A stretch of 64,000 nt of DNA, from contig JAQUPX010000002.1 in the NCBI GenBank assembly GCA_028716385.1, positions 354,756 through 418,755 of the forward strand, in the 5' to 3' direction. Each line of letters opens with the position of its first letter. Within the stretch, counting starts at the first letter, position 1. Both the position numbers and the translations under genes were made by a program. Under the pieces are notes generated by a model. It did no database searches. It was not told the origin of the DNA and worked only from the letters and a program-made list of their open reading frames with translations. Of this stretch, positions 37,005 through 45,326 are shown piece after piece. The DNA is from a bacterium. Lineage in GTDB: Bacteria > Hydrothermota > UBA3073 > JACQXS01 > JAQTXJ01.

Positions 37005-37798
37005 TGTGTTCCATAAAAGATAAAGATATAGATTCATTGAATTCCGACGCCATAATTAAAAAGAATTTTCTTTACAAATATGAAAAGAGTATGCAATTTT
37101 TTCACTCAGAATTGACTTTTTTGAATATAAATATCTATATACTTGAGCAAATTTTTAACTTTCCACACAAGTTATTTATTGGAGATTCTTACGATTCAAT
37201 CTTTTTACCCTTTGTTGTGAAAAACTTTTTTGATATGAGTCTCTTGATTGTTACAAGATTGGTTACGGATTCTGACAAAAAAACGTATAATATTATTCGT
37301 TTTAGAGATAGTATTAAAGATTTTATAAAACCAGAATATAAACAGAGTTTTCAAGACCGACTAAAAAAAGCAGGGGTTGATACTGAAATTGAAATTGAGG
37401 ATATATTAAAAAGAGCTAAACCCTTACGTAACAAGAGGATTGCACATGTAGAGCAAGGGAAGGCAGAACTTAATATGCAAGGAATGTTGGGGTATCAAGT
37501 AACTTTTGAAGAATTGAAAAAACTTAGGGATAAGTTGAATTCTCTTTTAGAAGCATTGTCTTTTAATGTTGACCGTTTGTTTTTACCAATTTCCTACAGT
37601 GATAAAGTTCAACATCCTAAAGGAGACAATAGAACTGACATAGAGAGAATATTGGATTCTATAGCAAGAGAAAGTTCTTTATTTAATATGCCGGAGAAAC
37701 ATTCTCAATTGTGGCCACATCATCGGCAAAAAATGACTACCAAACAAATAGAATTACTCAATAACTATAGAAAGAAGCTTAAATTCCCGGAAGTATAA
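37004..37798 (+). CDS. HEPN (AbiU2-like) domain protein
   Basis: 264 residues, all helical. RNKRIAHVE at 142-150 carries the HEPN-type R-x5-H signature (Arg142, His148) in the form seen in the AbiU2 HEPN family, preceded by the family-like FFDMSLLIVTRLVTDSDKK segment. HEPN proteins are often RNases that act as toxins or abortive-infection effectors in defence islands; RNase activity here is inferred. The ATG overlaps the stop of the upstream remnant frame and GGAG lies just ahead. It is followed 24 bases later by another HEPN-like gene. No antitoxin-type partner is obvious directly beside it. Confidence 0.75.
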   Translation: MCSIKDKDIDSLNSDAIIKKNFLYKYEKSMQFFHSELTFLNINIYILEQIFNFPHKLFIGDSYDSIFLPFVVKNFFDMSLLIVTRLVTDSDKKTYNIIRFRDSIKDFIKPEYKQSFQDRLKKAGVDTEIEIEDILKRAKPLRNKRIAHVEQGKAELNMQGMLGYQVTFEELKKLRDKLNSLLEALSFNVDRLFLPISYSDKVQHPKGDNRTDIERILDSIARESSLFNMPEKHSQLWPHHRQKMTTKQIELLNNYRKKLKFPEV

Positions 37799-37822
37799 AC
37801 CTACCGGATAGTTTATTTTAAA

Positions 37823-39511
37823 ATGAATGACAGAGGAACAAATAATCCAATTATAAAATATCTCTCTACCGATGATTTTATTAACTATTGTAAGGCAAAT
37901 AGAGTTGATATTTCTGATGATACATTGGAAACTTATGAAAAATATGGTCTTTTGATGCCTCTTTATCGCTTGATATTTCCTGAAGAATATATTAAGGAAA
38001 GATATGAATGTGAAAAAAACTCCAGTTATCAAGAGGAAATAATAAAGCTTATAAAAGAGCACAATAGCAAGGTTGAAAAGGCAAAACATGAAAAAGATGA
38101 ATTAAGTGCCCTTGAAGAAAGTAGTAACTCTAAGTGGAAACAGGTAGAATCACTAATTAACGCAAGGAGTAAATCCAATATAATGATAGGTAAAAATCTC
38201 GAAGATGTTATAAAAGACGGACACCCTTTAGATATTGAATTTCAGAAACAGAATCCATGTCTAAAAGTTCCTGATAAAAAAGGGTTTCGTCCATGGAAAG
38301 ACTATGAAATTGTAATAGAGGGCAGTGAAGAAAATTTTGCGGAGCATTATTATGCTTCTTGGCAAATATTTTTAGTAGAGGAGTTAAATGAATTATATAT
38401 ATATACAAAAAATTGCCTAAGTAATGAAAAAAGAGGAAGCACATATGTTTTTACTGGAAATATTAGAAATTCAAAACTTCTCAAATATTCGGATTGTTTT
38501 CAAGCAGTTTCAAACTTTCGTATGCTTCAACAAGTTATATGGGGAGTTACAGAGGAAAAAGCAAATGAACATATAAGTGAAGACGAAAGGGATAAGAATT
38601 ATTCTGAAAGAATAAAAGAATTTGCAAAAATTGAATATAGCAAACAGTCTAAAGAAAACTGGATAAACTTCATTCGTAAATTAGTTGAATTATATGATCA
38701 TTACGAAAAGCTTGATAAAAATAAGCTTTTGCAAGAACTAAAAATATTTCTTAGTGATACTGTTAATATGATTATAATAGCAAGGGGGATAGAGTTTAAA
38801 ACACTATGCGTTGAATACGCTAGTCCCAATATATATGGAACTGGAACAGTTTTTTACACTAAAGGATTAGAAAGAATTTTCCCTATAGAGGAAAAACAAG
38901 TAAAAGAAAAGGCACTTCGTATAGTACATTCCTATATTAAAGAGATAAACGAAGGGTTAACTCAAAAACTACCAGAGGATTTTCATAAACAAATAGTATC
39001 TGAAATTATTGGACCAGAAAATATTCTATTGCTGACTCATCTCCATGAAATTGAAGATTTATGGTTTAATCGCACATCTTATTGGGAAGGCACATTTTGG
39101 GCACACCTTCGTTCTTTTGTAATTGGTATAGAAGATATTGCCAAGCAACTATTTCCTCCTCTTCCTGAAGAAGAAAAGAGAAAAAAAGATTGGTACTTGA
39201 GTGATGCGATTAAAAAAGCATTTCCAGAATATAAAAAATGGAAAAATGAATACAACAGTAAAGTCAATACCCCTGAAGAATTTATTAGCAAAATTAAGGA
39301 TATTTTTAGTAGAAAAGACTTCTTTACTGATTCAAACCCTTTATGTAGGTATCACTTGCTTATTACGCATCTTACCCGTAATTTTGTTAGTCATAACATT
39401 AAAATGCCTTCTGCTATGGCGGGTTCTTTATTTATAGAAACATATAAATGCCTGATATTAACATTAGTAAGCTTTTGTACTCGATATTATCTAGAAAATC
39501 CAAACAACTGA
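37823..39511 (+). CDS. Large protein with C-terminal HEPN-like motif
   Basis: 562 residues, family not recognised. Residues 1-150 are highly charged and partly coiled coil (KVEKAKHEKDELSALEES). The middle is helical (PWKDYEIVI, WQIFLVEELNELYIYTKN), and the last 110 residues contain LTRNFVSHNI with Arg519 and His524, an R-x4-H HEPN signature, at the end of a domain with the helical pattern expected for HEPN (RYHLLITHLTRNFVSH). This resembles long defence-island proteins that carry a HEPN toxin at the C-terminus. No ribosome site stands out before the ATG at 37823. RNase function is inference. Confidence 0.7.
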   Translation: MNDRGTNNPIIKYLSTDDFINYCKANRVDISDDTLETYEKYGLLMPLYRLIFPEEYIKERYECEKNSSYQEEIIKLIKEHNSKVEKAKHEKDELSALEESSNSKWKQVESLINARSKSNIMIGKNLEDVIKDGHPLDIEFQKQNPCLKVPDKKGFRPWKDYEIVIEGSEENFAEHYYASWQIFLVEELNELYIYTKNCLSNEKRGSTYVFTGNIRNSKLLKYSDCFQAVSNFRMLQQVIWGVTEEKANEHISEDERDKNYSERIKEFAKIEYSKQSKENWINFIRKLVELYDHYEKLDKNKLLQELKIFLSDTVNMIIIARGIEFKTLCVEYASPNIYGTGTVFYTKGLERIFPIEEKQVKEKALRIVHSYIKEINEGLTQKLPEDFHKQIVSEIIGPENILLLTHLHEIEDLWFNRTSYWEGTFWAHLRSFVIGIEDIAKQLFPPLPEEEKRKKDWYLSDAIKKAFPEYKKWKNEYNSKVNTPEEFISKIKDIFSRKDFFTDSNPLCRYHLLITHLTRNFVSHNIKMPSAMAGSLFIETYKCLILTLVSFCTRYYLENPNN

Positions 39512-39590
39512 GAGTCTCTGCTCTTGGAGATATTAGGCAAGAAGTTTATTTGGTAGATATGTTCGGATATAAGAATTAGGTAAAATAAAA

Positions 39591-40292
39591 ATGAATTTAG
39601 ATTGGATTGTGTCGAAAATTAAGATAGCAGAACAACTTAATAGTGGCGAATGTAATGGAGGGTATCCCGAGGGAATAATTATCTTATGTAGTATCATAAA
39701 TGCTATTTCTTCTAATTTATGGCCGAATAGTGAAGAACACAAGCAGGTAGATAAAAAACGTTTTATAGAATTACTTGTTAAATATTCTGATGCCACCTTG
39801 AACGCTAATTTTATTAGTTTACGCATATTATATCAGGATAAGATTGATAATGGAGATTTTGATTCCGCTGATTTATTATTAAATTATTTTCCATTACTTA
39901 ATTCTAATGAATACTTTAGTAGAATTTTAGCAGGACAGGATATTGACAAAGCTGATACGGATATTAAAGCTATACTTCCAAGTCTTTTATTAAAAGACAT
40001 TAGAAAATATAGCTATGCTTGTCTTTTTTACACTCAAGTAAGATGCGGATATTTTCATGAATATAATCTTAACGGATTGGCTGATGATTATCCTATGTCT
40101 ACAAGAGAAGTGCCGGTAAGTTACACTAATCAACTTGTTACAAAAAGTGGTAAAAAGATTCATAGAATATACTTTAGTTTTGATTGGGTAAAACAAATAA
40201 TAATATCTGTTTTAGAGAAAAAAACAATAATAGATACACTTGATAAAAATAAAACCTTGCCTTATCCTGATAAATGGTGGATAGAAGGTTAA
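39591..40292 (+). CDS. Small HEPN-like protein
   Basis: 233 residues. LFYTQVRCGYFHEYNL (Arg151, His156) is an R-x4-H motif in a helical context, close to the RNxxxH type of HEPN nucleases. The first half (EGIIILCSIINAISSNLWPN) is helical, the C-terminal part carries a short beta element (KIHRIYFSFDWVK). It is the third consecutive gene with such a motif. Annotated homologues, if any, cannot be checked here. The ribosome site is weak (AGG). It may be co-transcribed with 37823, 79 bases upstream. Confidence 0.65.
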   Translation: MNLDWIVSKIKIAEQLNSGECNGGYPEGIIILCSIINAISSNLWPNSEEHKQVDKKRFIELLVKYSDATLNANFISLRILYQDKIDNGDFDSADLLLNYFPLLNSNEYFSRILAGQDIDKADTDIKAILPSLLLKDIRKYSYACLFYTQVRCGYFHEYNLNGLADDYPMSTREVPVSYTNQLVTKSGKKIHRIYFSFDWVKQIIISVLEKKTIIDTLDKNKTLPYPDKWWIEG

Positions 40293-40295
40293 CTA

Positions 40296-40325
40296 TTGAC
40301 CAACTGTATTCGGCTTTTTTATAAT
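40296..40325 (+). promoter_or_regulatory. Strong sigma-70-type promoter for the PD-ExK gene
   Basis: TTGACC (40296-40301), 18 bases, TATAAT (40320-40325), 40 bases before the ATG at 40366. This is the best consensus match in the island and suggests that the next gene is transcribed independently. Confidence 0.65.
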
Positions 40326-40365
40326 AATTGGATAGTTGAGAGTTCTTGCTCTCATTGGAGGGAAT

Positions 40366-41421
40366 ATGGCGATCATAATTTCAAAAAACGGTAAAGATGC
40401 GAAAAAAATAGACGAGTCAAGCTTTGACAAAGAAGATTATTTGCAGGAATATATTCACAACAATCCGGAAACTCTTCCTCTCTATGAGATTGAAGAAGAC
40501 ATTAGATTGCTGATTGTAGCAAGAGAATTTCCAACGGATACCGGACCAATTGATGCATTGGGAATTGACAAGGAAGGAGAGATATACCTAATAGAAACAA
40601 AACTCTATAAAAATCCCGACAAGAGGCTTGTAGTCGCTCAAGTTCTGGATTATGGAGCGTCTTTATGCTATAATGTTAAAGATTTTGATGATTTTATAAG
40701 AGTTATAGATAACCATATTAATAAAAAATTTAGTATAAATCTTAATCAAAAATTAAAAGACTTTTTTAATATTAATGATGAAGAAACGGGAGAACTTATA
40801 AAGAATATAAAAAGCAATTTAAACGATGGAAATTTTAAGTTTGTAGTCTTGATGGATAAGCTTTCAGGTCGATTAAAGGATTTAATTAACTTTATGAACC
40901 GGAAAGCTAACTTTAGTATTTTTGCAGTAGAAATGCAGTATTACAAATATGAAAGTTATGAAATTATGATTCCCAAATTATATGGCGCAGAAGTAAAAAA
41001 AGAAATTGCTTCCGGGACCGGGAATAGACTAAAATGGGATAAAGAAAGTTTCTTCAAAGATGCTAAAAACAAATTAGATACGACACAATTAGAAGCAGTA
41101 AACAAATTATATAATTTCTCAAAGGGGCAGGCAACAGAAATAAGCTGGGGAACAGGTATTAATAGAGGTTCTTTTAATCCGAAATTCTCTAATATTAGTA
41201 AATGTTCATTATATACTGTTTATTCTGATGGTACACTTGCAATTAATTTTGGATGGCATGCTAAAGAACTTCAGGACAAGTATGCTACGGAATTATCAAA
41301 ACTTAAAGGGATTGAAATCCCAAAAGATTATGCTGATAAATGGCCTGGCATTTCAATTGAAAAATGGCAACCTGTTGTAGATGAATTTATCAGAATAATA
41401 AAAGATATAACAAGGGTGTAA
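40366..41421 (+). CDS. PD-(D/E)XK nuclease-like protein (NucS/DUF91-like N-domain)
   Basis: 351 residues from the ATG at 40366, chosen for its GGAGGG site; a TTG at 40336 would add ten residues. The first 130 residues form a PD-(D/E)XK core: GPIDALGID (Asp63), then IYLIETKLY (Glu77, Lys79) and AQVLDYGASL, the order D...ExK...QxxxY of NucS-like and RecB-like nucleases. A helical linker follows, and the C-terminal 120 residues (FSKGQATEISWGTGINRGSF, YSDGTLAINFGWHAKE) look like a separate DNA- or ligand-binding domain. The catalytic set appears intact. Probable role: cutting DNA in defence, by inference from context. Confidence 0.75.
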   Translation: MAIIISKNGKDAKKIDESSFDKEDYLQEYIHNNPETLPLYEIEEDIRLLIVAREFPTDTGPIDALGIDKEGEIYLIETKLYKNPDKRLVVAQVLDYGASLCYNVKDFDDFIRVIDNHINKKFSINLNQKLKDFFNINDEETGELIKNIKSNLNDGNFKFVVLMDKLSGRLKDLINFMNRKANFSIFAVEMQYYKYESYEIMIPKLYGAEVKKEIASGTGNRLKWDKESFFKDAKNKLDTTQLEAVNKLYNFSKGQATEISWGTGINRGSFNPKFSNISKCSLYTVYSDGTLAINFGWHAKELQDKYATELSKLKGIEIPKDYADKWPGISIEKWQPVVDEFIRIIKDITRV

Positions 41422-41493
41422 TTAGTAATGTTACACCTTTGTTTTTATTCACTTCGTGAAAAATAATGGTGGTGCAAATCTCTCGATTAAATC

Positions 41494-41520
41494 TTGACAA
41501 AATATCGTTCCATATATAAA
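41494..41520 (+). promoter_or_regulatory. Predicted promoter of the ATPase/HD pair
   Basis: TTGACA (41494-41499), then TATAAA (41515-41520) after 15 bases; spacing is short, but the -35 is perfect and GAGGAG lies before the ATG at 41542. Confidence 0.45.
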
Positions 41521-41541
41521 TCATTTTGATGAGGAGAATTT

Positions 41542-43608
41542 ATGAAAAATAATAAACAGAAGAATAAAGAGATTGTTATTAGTGTCGAATCACGTAAAGG
41601 GGGTGTTGGCAAAACAACCGCTGCACTATGCATGGCACGATTATTACTACAAAATAATTATAAAGTACTTTTCTTAGATCTTGATATAACGGGCACTAAT
41701 GCAGCAGATTTTGAATCATCGTTATTTTGGAAAGAAAATATCTTCATTATTCAAGAACCTACTAAACAAAAAACAAGTCAACCAGTCAATCTCATTGAAT
41801 TATTTGACAATACATTTATGAGTGGCAAACCTATTCCCCCATTTACAATGGAAAAGTCTTGTGAGGACTTGCAAATTGATCCTACAAAAGTCAACATAAT
41901 AGGCTCCCAAATATACAAAATAAACAGTAAAACCGATATTTCTATTGAGCATCCGGGAATACTCTTTGATGATTTATATTCTTTTTGGTTGTTAGAGTTT
42001 ATTAAACGAATCATAAAAAATTTTGTGAATATTTCAAAATTTAAGAAGGTGGCAATTATTTTAGATAATTCTCCCGGCTATGTTGGTATTTCTCCGGCTA
42101 TTCAGGAATGGCTGACAGATTGTGGTCCTGATTATAGTAAATTTTTATTCGTAACTTCTCTTGACCCCCAAGACTTACATGCATGTGGAGAAGCAACTAA
42201 ATCAATTCATAAGTTGTATCAGGAAAAATGGGATACAAGGTCTATATTTATTAATATGAGCAATAAAAGTAAAGGCAAGGGAAAGAATAGCATTATTATC
42301 AAAAATAAAAGACAAGAAGCTTTTTTTATGAGGTTGGCAACAAATTTTGATTCGTTACCTTTTTATGAGGATTCCTTAAGGCAGAACACAAAAGGTCAAA
42401 TATTCTGTGAGCATCCTTCTCAATATATATCAACAATTATTAATCGTGTTCCGAGAGCTATTAAAACCGGAGACCTTGCATATAATAAGAGTATTCTTGC
42501 ACAACTTCTTTTTGAGGGGGAAAACGAACAAGTTAATCGTGAAAAGATGATTTTTTATGATGAATATCTTGAGCACCAGTTTTTTTCGCAGTATTTACAA
42601 CAAAAACGAAGAATAAGTAACGGGCGTTTCCATAAACTTATTGATACTTTTGAAACATCTGAGAGGGAATTGCGAAAAGTTTACAGAAACGAGAATAAAT
42701 TAACAAGTCCATTTGAGATAGATATTGAACATTATGGATACTTTAAGCAACTTGCAACAACGAATAATATTATAATCCATGCCCTTACTGAATTTGATAA
42801 TGCTGGGTTAAAGTATCTGTCTAATCTTATTCATGATGAATGGTTGCCTACTAGTATTGTCCCAAAATTTCGACGTGCTTTAGAAGATATGTTGCGAGAA
42901 AGCGAGTTCCCTTATTTCGACAGTTCTGCTACCGATTGGAATAATTATCAAACACATATATTTAGAGAAGATTTTCGTAAACATCTACATCACATTCCAG
43001 AGGTAGAAATAGAGAATAAACAAATAGCAGATAAATTTATAAATCTATTATCAAATATTGTATTTCTGTCACTGCCGATGCATTTATGGCATTCTCCTTT
43101 TCAAAAAGAATTGTTTGAGTTATTCACTGCTGTTATTATTTTTGAGATAAAACACTGGGTAAAAAGGGAAGAGAAATATACTGAAAAATTTAATATAGCG
43201 CGTTTTCTGGCTCAGGAATCTATTTCTGAAAAAGAAATGGATATGTTAGGGGAATATCGCTTTTTAAGACACTATAGAATGAGAGAAGAAAATGTAAGTT
43301 TTGTAGATTTTTATAAAGTCTGTACTTCTACACAAGCAAGATTAATTGATTTCAGGGAAGATTCTATATTTTTACTACGGTTGTTTCACGGCATGATAAC
43401 ATATAATGAAAAGGGAAAAGAAAAGGGAGAAAGCGTGTTATTCCCATTTGTTAAAGGTATCGCGGAAGATGTTATTGTAAACAAGTCGGTAAGTCATGAG
43501 GAAGAACAAAACAGAATAGCAAAAGCGTTTCAAGCAGCAGAATATTTTAAAGAATTTAATGCGGCATTAAAAGGGGTTTTGAAAAAATGGGAGAGCGTTG
43601 ATGAATAG
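41542..43608 (+). CDS. ParA/MinD-like ATPase with large unknown C-terminal domain
   Basis: 688 residues. Residues 1-250 are a SIMIBI ATPase: deviant Walker A KGGVGKTT (19-26), strand VLFLDLDITGTNAADFESS, switch-II/Walker B-like ILDNSPG (Asp175), and LFVTSLDPQDLHACGEATKS. The remaining about 430 residues match no family I know: mostly helical and charged, with FRRALEDMLRESEFPYFDSS and LPMHLWHSPFQKELFELFT. It is far longer than partition ParA (about 250-400), no parB or centromere repeats are adjacent, and the following HD gene overlaps its 3-prime end, so plasmid partition is unlikely. A sensor or switch ATPase in a defence module is the inferred role. Cytoplasmic. Confidence 0.75.
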   Translation: MKNNKQKNKEIVISVESRKGGVGKTTAALCMARLLLQNNYKVLFLDLDITGTNAADFESSLFWKENIFIIQEPTKQKTSQPVNLIELFDNTFMSGKPIPPFTMEKSCEDLQIDPTKVNIIGSQIYKINSKTDISIEHPGILFDDLYSFWLLEFIKRIIKNFVNISKFKKVAIILDNSPGYVGISPAIQEWLTDCGPDYSKFLFVTSLDPQDLHACGEATKSIHKLYQEKWDTRSIFINMSNKSKGKGKNSIIIKNKRQEAFFMRLATNFDSLPFYEDSLRQNTKGQIFCEHPSQYISTIINRVPRAIKTGDLAYNKSILAQLLFEGENEQVNREKMIFYDEYLEHQFFSQYLQQKRRISNGRFHKLIDTFETSERELRKVYRNENKLTSPFEIDIEHYGYFKQLATTNNIIIHALTEFDNAGLKYLSNLIHDEWLPTSIVPKFRRALEDMLRESEFPYFDSSATDWNNYQTHIFREDFRKHLHHIPEVEIENKQIADKFINLLSNIVFLSLPMHLWHSPFQKELFELFTAVIIFEIKHWVKREEKYTEKFNIARFLAQESISEKEMDMLGEYRFLRHYRMREENVSFVDFYKVCTSTQARLIDFREDSIFLLRLFHGMITYNEKGKEKGESVLFPFVKGIAEDVIVNKSVSHEEEQNRIAKAFQAAEYFKEFNAALKGVLKKWESVDE

Positions 43609-44950
43609 TCTCAATTTTTCCCTGCGAAACTATAAATATGGAATAAAAAAAAGACATTATGCTCCACCGAAATTACGATGTCCTTATTATGAAATAGACC
43701 CCGTTGTATACAGAAATTACGAAACCACAAATAAAATAAAAGTTAAACTATCTAAAGCATGGCGCGAATTACATAAACGTACGGGAGAAAGTTATTTCAG
43801 CGAGACCTATCCACTTCAGGCAAGAACTCTTGATTACTCTGCGAAGGCTTTTCCTTCGTATCGTTTCATTTTGCCTGAAGTAATTAAAGAGGATTGGCTC
43901 GCCATAGTAGATTGGGATAAATACCAACGTGACCATACTCTTCATCAATCACTTTGCGGATATGTTGTTCTGAAACTGCTAGACAATCTGACATTGCCTG
44001 ATGGGAAGTTACTTCTCGACAGATGCGTGGAGCAAATTCTGAATTGGCAAGGCACAGCATATATCCGGGATTTTCTTATTGATTGTGGAATGAATGAAGA
44101 TGATGACTTATTGAAGAAAAAAGATTTTGCTCGTATAGTCTGGCGCACCTTTTTTCGAGAAGCTGCATATATAGCAGCAATTTTTCATGATATAGGATAT
44201 CCATGGCAATATGCTGAACGTATACAAGGGAATCTCGACAAGTTAAATACCCCTGCTATTAAACAGAATCAAAGTGCCAAGCAAGTTATAGATATGTTCA
44301 GTCATCGGCTATTATTTCATGCAATGAATGGTTATAAAAAAGTAGATGCCGCATGTCCGTCAACTTGGCAAGAAAAGCTAATTCAAATAACAGATGTGGC
44401 ACTTTCAAAGACACATGGTTTGCCTGGTGCTCTGGGTTTTCTCTATCTGAATGATTGCGTTAGACGCTATCCCCCTACTACACAATCTCCATTAAATTTA
44501 CTGTGTGTTGAATGGACGGCAGTTGCTATTATGATGCACGATATGCGTAAAATATATTGGGGACAAAAAATTTCAACAATACCCGAGAATCCGTTTTTAA
44601 GATTAAGCTTTGATAAAGATCCTTTATCTTCACTTTTGACACTGGTTGATGTTATTCAGGAATTTGCCCGACCTACAGTCAAGTATGATGTTTCCGCTTC
44701 TTCGAAAACTAAGAAGAAAAAACCAAATAAGTTGATAACTTTAGAGTATAAAGAAGATTGTCATGCTACAAAATTAAAAATTGATAAAAACGGCGTCTTA
44801 ACGCTCTGTTACCAAATGTGTAACGGTTCAGCAAGGGCAATTAAACGAAAGTTTTTGCTAGATGATAAACGTGAATATTTTGACACTCAGTATGGGTATC
44901 TTGACATGAGCAGTATTGGTATCAATGATGTACAGCTTACTGTTTTCTAA
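43601..44950 (+). CDS. HD-domain protein coupled to the ParA-like ATPase
   Basis: 449 residues from the ATG at 43601, which has GGGAG 7 bases upstream and overlaps the last 8 bases of the ATPase gene. RDHTLHQSLCGYVVLKLLDN and, at His196-Asp197, IFHDIGYPWQYAERI give the H...HD arrangement of metal-dependent HD phosphohydrolases; a later IMMHDMRKIYWG may supply a further ligand. HD proteins hydrolyse nucleotides, cyclic dinucleotides or nucleic acids. The C-terminal about 130 residues (KKKKPNKLITLEYKED) form an unknown beta domain. The overlap suggests a complex or a switch-effector pair with the ATPase. The reaction cannot be read from sequence. Confidence 0.75.
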   Translation: MNSLNFSLRNYKYGIKKRHYAPPKLRCPYYEIDPVVYRNYETTNKIKVKLSKAWRELHKRTGESYFSETYPLQARTLDYSAKAFPSYRFILPEVIKEDWLAIVDWDKYQRDHTLHQSLCGYVVLKLLDNLTLPDGKLLLDRCVEQILNWQGTAYIRDFLIDCGMNEDDDLLKKKDFARIVWRTFFREAAYIAAIFHDIGYPWQYAERIQGNLDKLNTPAIKQNQSAKQVIDMFSHRLLFHAMNGYKKVDAACPSTWQEKLIQITDVALSKTHGLPGALGFLYLNDCVRRYPPTTQSPLNLLCVEWTAVAIMMHDMRKIYWGQKISTIPENPFLRLSFDKDPLSSLLTLVDVIQEFARPTVKYDVSASSKTKKKKPNKLITLEYKEDCHATKLKIDKNGVLTLCYQMCNGSARAIKRKFLLDDKREYFDTQYGYLDMSSIGINDVQLTVF

Positions 44951-45326
44951 CTATTTAACAAGCTACAAATCTTTTCTTTTTTCTCATATATATCTTTAAT
45001 CTACAAGAAGTTTTCAACCTTCTCTGTTGTCCCTTTAGCAAGAAATCGTAGACAAGAACAGAAAGATAAACGCAAAACATTTTCCCCGTAACGCAGTAAA
45101 ATAATCCCTGTATAAAAAAAGATAAGATTAATACCTCTATTTCATACAGAAACCGTTCCTTTTCTGTATGAAGTTGGACTGCTTTTCAAGGTGTATCAAT
45201 CGAAAGCATCCTTTTAGGATAGGTTTAAGAGTTCGAGTTTTGGAGGAGCAATGAGATTCTGAACATCTGTTCAAACTTCTGCCAACAAAAAAACTCTTTC
45301 CAAAACGATGAGAAGGACTTATTTAT
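44951..45326. other. Gene-free junction between defence island and convergent T9SS operon
   Basis: 376 bases between convergent genes. The only structure seen is a perfect 12 bp inverted repeat (45141-45172). No terminator with T-run, tRNA, or coding frame of note was found. Confidence 0.5.
45141..45172. repeat. Perfect 12 bp inverted repeat
   Basis: TTCATACAGAAA (45141-45152) and TTTCTGTATGAA (45161-45172) with an 8-base loop CCGTTCCT. No T-run follows on either strand. It lies at the right edge of the defence island. It could be an operator, an element end or an unusual hairpin. Confidence 0.8.

Noticed and set aside
41542-43608. Plasmid partition ParA
   Set aside because: The protein is about twice the usual length, no parB or centromere-like repeats are adjacent, and it is coupled to an HD gene.
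45141-45172. Inverted repeat read as an intrinsic terminator
   Set aside because: No T-run follows on either strand, so I kept it as an unexplained inverted repeat.
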